From contig CALSCO010002552.1 of NCBI GenBank assembly GCA_943704415.1, positions 1 through 26,255 on the forward strand: a DNA stretch of 26,255 bases, read 5' to 3'. Below, piece by piece: positions 21,753-26,255 of the stretch. Made by a program: the position numbers and the translations under genes. The notes below the pieces were generated by a model. The model ran no database searches and was not told the DNA's origin. It was given only the letters and a program-made list of their open reading frames with translations. Each line of letters starts with the position of its first letter. The stretch's first letter is position 1. The DNA is from Parvularia atlantis (lineage: Eukaryota > Opisthokonta > Rotosphaerida).

Positions 21753-23477
21753 ATGCTCGCTGCCCTTCGGCCCACTGCCGCTGCCGCGTCCTGCCTCGCC
21801 GCCCGCGCGCGCGTGCCGGACCGCGCCGCCGCCGGTGCTGCCGCTGCCGCTGCCGCTGCCGCCGTCGCCGTCGCCGTCGCCGCGCGCCGCTCGCTGGCGA
21901 CGCAGGTGCGCCCGAAGCGCCGCCCCCCGCGACGCGAACGTCCCGCGTGCTGACCGTGTGCGCGCGGCTTGTCTGTGTGCCCGCAGACCAAGGCGCTCAC
22001 CGTGCGCGACGCGCTCAACTCGGCCATCGACGAGGAGATGCAGCGCGACCCGACCGTGATGCTGCTCGGCGAGGCACGCGCGCCTGCGTACCGCGTGTGG
22101 CCCGTTCCCACGCGCTCACGCCTCGCCCCGCGTGCGCAGGAGGTCGGGCAGTACAACGGCGCGTACAAGGTCAGCAAGGGCCTGCTGGAGAAGTACGGCG
22201 AGAAGCGCGTGGTCGACACGCCGATCACCGAGATGGCGCGCCCCCTTCTCTCGCGCGCGCTCGCGCTCCGCCGACGCTTGCGGCTGACGCCGGCCCTGCG
22301 CAGGGTTTCGCGGGCATGGCCGTGGGCGCGGCGATGGCCGGGCTCAAGCCCATCTGCGAGTTCATGACGTTCAACTTCTCCATGCAGGCCATCGACCAGG
22401 TCCGTGCGCTCGGTGCCGCGCCGCGCAGCGGCATCTCACGCGCCCGCGCCCGTCGCAAGGTGGTCAACTCGGCCGCCAAGACGCACTACATGTCGGGCGG
22501 CAAGTCGATCATCCCGATCGTCTTCCGCGGCCCGAACGGCGCGGCGGCGGGCGTGGGCGCGCAGCACTCGCAGTGCTACGCCGCGTGGTACGGCAGCATC
22601 CCCGGCCTGAAGGTGCACGACGCGCCGCACAACGCGCGCCCGCTCACGTCCGCCACGCCACGCAGGTGCTCTCGCCCTACAGCGCCGAGGACGCGCGGGG
22701 CCTGCTCAAGGCGTCGATCCGCGACCCCAACCCGGTCGTCTTCCTCGAGAACGAGCTCATGTACGGTGTCTCGTTCGACGTCGCGCCCGAGGTGCTCAGC
22801 GCAGACTACGTCCTGCCGATCGGCAAGGCCAAGGTGCGCGCGGACACGCAGCCGTGCGTACCGCTGGTGGTGCTGACGTGCACCCGATGCGCGGGGCAGG
22901 TCGAGCGGGAAGGCACGCACGTCACGCTCGTCGCGCACTCGCGCCCCGTCGGCGACTGCCTGGAGGCGGCCAAGCAGCTGAGCACGATGGGCATCAACGC
23001 CGAGGCACGCACTGCAGCACGGCGTCCTGCGTGTCCGTGACTAGCCGGCTGACAGCGGTCGCACGGCACAGGTCATCAACCTGCGCTCGATTCGCCCGCT
23101 CGACATGGCGACGGTCATCGCCAGGTGCGCACAGTCAGCGACGTGCTCTGCGACAGCGCAACCGACACACGCGCATGCGCCGCAGCGTCAAGAAGACCAA
23201 CAACCTCGTCACGGTCGAGGGCGGCTTCCCGATGTTTGGCGTGGGCTCGGAGATCCTAGCGCAGCTGATGGAGAGCGACGGGTGCGCGCGCGTGCCGGCG
23301 CGCTCGCAGCGGTGCGGCTGACTGGTCCCCCCGCGCAGCTTCGACTACCTCGACTCGCCCGCCGTGCGCATCACGGGGGCCGATGTGCCCATGCCCTACG
23401 CCAAGAATCTCGAGGAGCTCGCGCTGCCAAACGCGGCTAAGATCGTCGAGGTGGTCAAGCGCCAGCTGCGGGCGTGA
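21753..23477 (+). CDS. PDHB: Pyruvate dehydrogenase E1 component subunit beta, mitochondrial
   Basis: This is the beta subunit of the alpha2-beta2 thiamine-diphosphate E1 enzyme, which decarboxylates pyruvate and acetylates the E2 lipoyl groups in the mitochondrial matrix. Ten exons give 381 residues. The first ~50 are an Ala/Arg-rich import presequence ending near RRSLATQ. The mature part follows human PDHB almost without gaps: [127 protein letters not shown] and the tail [14 protein letters not shown]. Exons: 21753-21905, 21987-22073, 22140-22235, 22304-22399, 22460-22612, 22666-22833, 22900-23004, 23072-23124, 23186-23281, 23339-23477. The introns starting at 22074, 22236 and 23005 have GC donors; no GT donor can restore the invariant LLGEEV and ITEMGFAG blocks. 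Confidence 0.97.
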
Positions 23478-23537
23478 CCGGGCCGCAGATAGAGCTGTGG
23501 GTGTCGTGTGTTTTTTCTTGGCGAAGGGTCGGCCGCG
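23478..23537. other. 60-bp tandem spacer PDHB to ANKRD54-like gene
   Basis: It lies between the PDHB stop and the next ATG on the same strand. It holds a GT-rich stretch followed by a T6 run (about 23494-23518), a plausible GU/U-rich 3'-processing region for PDHB. Any promoter of the downstream gene must overlap it. No canonical poly(A) signal was found. Confidence 0.5.
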
Positions 23538-24492
23538 ATGTTGCGCTCGCGGTCAGCGGCCGCCGCGTCGCCGGCGCGCAAGCACGGCCCGAGCCAGGCC
23601 CAGCGCGAGGAGACCGCGCGGCGGCGGCGGCGGATGGCGGCGGCGGCCAGCCCGCACGTCGCGCTGCAGCTGGCGTGCGAGACGGGCGCGGACGAGCGCG
23701 GTGCGTGCGCATGCCCATCGCGGTGCGAGTGCGCGATCCGAGCCGGTGTGCGGTGCGCGCAGCCGCCGAACTGCTGGAGGCCGGCGCCGACGCCAACTTC
23801 GCCGACGACAAGGGCCGGCGGGCGATCCACTTTGCGGCGTGCGCGGGCCACGCGGCGATCGGTGCGCGCGGGCTGCGCCGGATCGTGGCGAGGCGAGGCT
23901 GAGCGCGGCCGCAGTGACGGCGCTTGTCGCGCACGGCGCCGACGTCAACGTGCACGACGTGAACGGCAACAGCCCACTGCACCTCGGTGCGGGCGGCAAC
24001 GGTGCGGGGCCTTACGCTGGGGGGCCTGACGCATACGCCGCGCGCAGCCGTCATCTCGAACCACCTCGACGTCGTGACGGTCCTGCTGCGCGCCGGTTTG
24101 TGCCTTTCATTGGCGCGTGGCGCACGCAGGCTCATGCTGACGCGCAGGCGCCGACGTGAACTCGACCGACATCCACGCGCGCACTCCTGTCGATGCCGCG
24201 CGGTCGCGCATCCGCATGCTGCAGCGGCGCGGGCTCGCGAGCGACGACGAGGTGCCGCAGGTGCGTCGCGGACGCGTCCAGCACCGCCCGCGCGCATGGC
24301 GACGACGACACGCGCGCGCGCCAGATCCTCGACATGCTGCTCGCCTACGCGCGCGCCCGGGCACCGCGCGCCAGCGACAGCGCTGCGACCGTGCGCCGGC
24401 TCGAGCAGCTGCAGGACGAGCTCGTGAGCGTGTCGTTCGCGGGCTCGCGCCTAGACGCGCTGCAGGACGCGCTCGACCGGCTCAGCTTCTGA
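23538..24492 (+). CDS. ANKRD54: ANKRD54-like ankyrin repeat protein
   Basis: Six exons give 220 residues (human ANKRD54 is 300, with a longer N-terminus). The ATG at 23538 is the first in frame. A basic Ser/Ala/Arg-rich start (residues 1-37) precedes about three ankyrin repeats: AELLEAGADANFADDKGRRAIHFA, ALVAHGADVNVHDVNGNSPLHLA and VTVLLRAGADVNSTDIHARTPVDAA. The tail (QILDMLLAYA, VRRLEQLQDELVSVSF, LDALQDALDRLSF) matches the ANKRD54 C-terminus, where ankyrins are followed by a helical region ending in an LxSFxSLS-like motif, so this is more than a generic ankyrin protein. ANKRD54 (Liar) is a nucleocytoplasmic adaptor in mammals; its role here is unknown. Exons: 23538-23700, 23763-23861, 23915-23986, 24048-24095, 24148-24260, 24325-24492. 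Introns 23701-23762 and 24261-24324 lack a clear CTNAC motif. Confidence 0.82.
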
Positions 24493-24539
24493 CGCACCCT
24501 CTGTGTGATACTGTACATCGCCGCCGCTGCACAGGCCCC
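24493..24539. other. 47-bp convergent spacer with palindromic TGTACA
   Basis: It separates the stops of the ANKRD54-like gene and DBP8. The palindrome TGTACA at 24512-24517 supplies UGUA to both transcripts, the motif bound by CFIm near poly(A) sites and part of Pumilio sites. Both 3' ends must lie here or inside the opposite gene. Confidence 0.4.
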
Positions 24540-26089
24540 TCACGGGCCCGGCTCCGGCGGCCGGTCTCGCCGCTGCCGCGCCGCGTCGCGGTGGTCGCTG
24601 CCGCCGTCGGGCGCGAGCAGCTCGTGCTTACGCTTGTTGACCGCCTTGCGCGTCTCAAACCCGCTCTCTTCGAGCGTCTGCGGCGGCGCGAGTCGGCGTG
24701 CGCGCAGCGGCGCAGGGCGGTGACGCACCAGCGCGGCGGCCCGTTGCGCGGCCGAGACCTCATTCATTGACTTGAGCACGTCCTTCTCCGGCAGCTCGAG
24801 CTCCTCCAGCTGCTTCTCTGCGTGCGCGAGTCAGCACGTGCGTGCGAGCGCAGCAGCGGCACGGCATGCACTGATGTTCTCCTCGATACCCTGCACCCGC
24901 TCGTAGTCGCGCTCGCAGACGACCGAGACCGCCTGGCCGCCGCGGCACGCGCGCGCCGTGCGGCCAACGCGGTGGACGTAGTCGACCGGGTCGAGCGGCA
25001 CGTCATAATTGATCACGAGCTGCACGAGGGGAATGTCGAGCCCGCGGCTGCCGACGTCGGTCGTGAGGAGGATGTTGACGACGTTGGACCGGAACTTGGC
25101 TAGGGCCGCGAGACGGTCGTTTTGCGTCATGCTCGAGTGCAGCGCCACGGTGCGGACCTGGAGCTCGCGCAGGGTCAGGCGCAGGAGCTCGCAGGTGCTG
25201 CGTGGGCGCGTGAGGCGTCGCTCGCAGCCGTGCGCGGCGAGGCGCACCGGCAGCGCGCGGTGAAGACGATCACGGTCTTGTCGGCAAAGGTCGTGCGGAG
25301 CAGGTAGGCGAGGTACGTCGGCTTGACGCGGCTGGGCACGAAGACGTACTGCTGGTGCAGCTTCTCAACCGTGGTGAACTTGGGCACGGTGTGGTGCGTG
25401 GCCGGGTCGCGCATGCCGAGGAGGGCGAGGTGCGCCGGGTCGTCGGTCATCGTCGCGCTGAACAAGAGCGTCTGGCGGCGCGCGGGCAGGGCGTTGAGGA
25501 TGGTGCGCAGGTCCGGCGCGAAGGTCGGCTGGAGCACGCGGTCGGCCTCGTCGAGCACGAGGAAGCGCAGGTGGCCGAAGATGGCCCGGTCCGTGCTGCT
25601 GTTGAGGTGGTCGGCGAGCCGCCCGGGCGTGGCGATGACGACGTGCGGCCGCCGCGCCAGCGCCGTGGACTGCGCTACCATGTCAAGGCCGCCGACGACG
25701 ACCGCGTCCTTGAGGTTGATGGCCTTGCCGAACGCGCGGAACTGCTCGGCGAGCTGGAACGCAAGCTCGCTGCGCGGTCGTGCGTGCGTGAGTGTGATAA
25801 AGCGCGGTGTGGCGTGGCGTGGTGTGCGTGCACTGCACCGTGTCGGCGTGAGCACGAGCGCAAAGACGCCGAACGGGTCGCGCGCGAGCTCGTGCAGGAT
25901 CGGCAGGGCGAACGCGGCCGTCTTGCCGCTGCCCGTGGTCGCGCTGCCGACGACGTCGCGCCCGGCCAGCACCGACGGGATGCACGCGCGCTGCACCGGC
26001 GTCGGCCGCGCGATGCCCACGCCCGCGCAGGCCTCCACCAGCCACGGCGCGAGGCCGAGCTGCGCGAGCGCGTGGCCCTCTGCCGCCAT
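24540..26089 (-). CDS. DBP8: DEAD-box ATP-dependent RNA helicase DBP8/DDX49
   Basis: This is a nucleolar DEAD-box helicase of the small-subunit processome, needed for 18S rRNA maturation in yeast. Five exons give 441 residues, the family's usual length. All motifs are present: Q motif IARPTPVQ; motif I ATTGSGKT (50-57); Ia PTRELAFQ, whose Arg codon is split by the first intron; GG and TPGRL; II DEAD (157-160); III SAT; IV VIVFT; V TTDVGSRGLDI; VI HRVGRTAR. Assignment to DBP8/DDX49 rather than other DEAD proteins rests on FTARCRTCELLRL, TVALHSSMTQNDRLAAL, the ENIKKQLEELELPEKDVLKS block and the C-terminal TLEESGFETRKAVNKRKHELL, which parallel human DDX49. Exons: 26089-25839, 25769-25248, 25197-24872, 24817-24729, 24677-24540. 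The last intron (51 nt) is in frame without stops, but removing it restores alignment. The LIM gene starts 32 bp away in the other direction. Confidence 0.95.
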
Positions 26090-26121
26090 CACAGAATCCG
26101 CGGCGCACTGCGACCACAGCG
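26090..26121. promoter_or_regulatory. 32-bp divergent spacer between DBP8 and LIM-domain gene
   Basis: Thirty-two bases lie between the two start codons. No TATA or CCAAT box is visible, so promoter elements probably overlap the coding exons. Confidence 0.45.
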
Positions 26122-26255
26122 ATGGCCGACACCGCCGTCTGCGCTGTCTGCCGCGACCCGATCGCGTCGCAGGTCATCTCGGCGCTGTCGCACAAGCTGC
26201 ACCCGGACTGCTTCGCGTGCGTGCCCGCGGGGCCTGGGCCGAGGCGAGGGGGGGG
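26122..26255 (+). CDS. LIM-domain protein, first exon only (partial)
   Basis: The reading frame from ATG 26122 gives MADTAVCAVC and then HPDCFAC, fitting the first zinc-binding half of a LIM domain (C-x2-C, 16 residues, H-x2-C-x2-C, with the typical Phe after the fourth ligand). The codon for the last cysteine ends at 26220 and is followed directly by GTGCCC, a likely donor, so bases 26221-26255 are probably intron. LIM domains mediate protein contacts in cytoskeletal and signalling proteins. The family member cannot be named from 33 residues. Confidence 0.7.
   Translation, partial: MADTAVCAVCRDPIASQVISALSHKLHPDCFACVPAGPGPRRGG
26248..26255. repeat. G8 run at the right end
   Basis: The window closes with eight G, mirroring the left end when both are read outward. 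Confidence 0.6.

Noticed and set aside
21578-22876. 432-residue plus-strand open frame across the NISCH/PDHB junction
   Set aside because: It mixes antisense NISCH sequence, PDHB exons and unspliced introns. Only the spliced PDHB model reproduces conserved blocks.
25198-25247. A possible GC donor in DBP8 just after VIVFT
   Set aside because: A GTGCGC donor 12 bases further gives FTARCRTCELL, which matches DDX49 residue for residue, so the intron is ordinary GT-AG.
1-26255. tRNA, rRNA, CRISPR arrays, transposons, retroviral or other virus-like elements
   Set aside because: No cloverleaf with box sequences, regular spaced repeats, terminal repeats, or transposase, integrase or capsid motifs were recognised on either strand by reading.

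Overview
This window looks like nuclear DNA of a very compact, very GC-rich (by eye about two-thirds G+C or more) unicellular eukaryote. Conserved protein blocks are interrupted every 50-250 bases by short introns (44-87 nt, mostly 47-69). Most donors read GTGCG or GTGAG, most introns carry a CTGAC, CTCAC or CTAAC branch-like motif, and nearly all end in CAG. I placed 135 complete introns in 26 kb by joining blocks that match known families. The strict branch motif and tiny introns recall fungi, and the nischarin and ANKRD54 orthologues recall opisthokonts, so a chytrid-grade fungus or another unicellular opisthokont is my best guess. The sequence alone does not settle the taxon. No bacterial, organellar, viral or transposon genes were recognised.

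Layout, left to right: VPS13, minus strand, running off the left edge; RFC1, minus; a mitochondrial acyl-CoA dehydrogenase, plus, divergent from RFC1 with 21 bp between start codons; a full-length nischarin (NISCH) orthologue, minus, convergent with the dehydrogenase; pyruvate dehydrogenase E1-beta (PDHB), plus, divergent from NISCH across 47 bp that contain a perfect three-unit heat-shock element; an ANKRD54-like ankyrin protein, plus; the DEAD-box helicase DBP8/DDX49, minus, convergent; and the first exon of a LIM-domain protein, plus, divergent from DBP8 across 32 bp and cut off by the right edge.

The genes do not form one pathway. They are housekeeping functions: lipid transfer at membrane contacts (VPS13), DNA replication clamp loading (RFC1), mitochondrial carbon metabolism (acyl-CoA dehydrogenase and PDHB), PX-LRR endosomal scaffolding (NISCH), ribosome biogenesis (DBP8), and two adaptor proteins (ANKRD54-like and LIM). 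The most notable signals are genomic: 15 of the 135 introns use a GC rather than GT donor, intron density is extreme, and spacers are only tens of bases. No unknown multi-gene system was found. All gene models are hand-made from homology blocks, splice motifs and reading-frame continuity, and have no transcript support.
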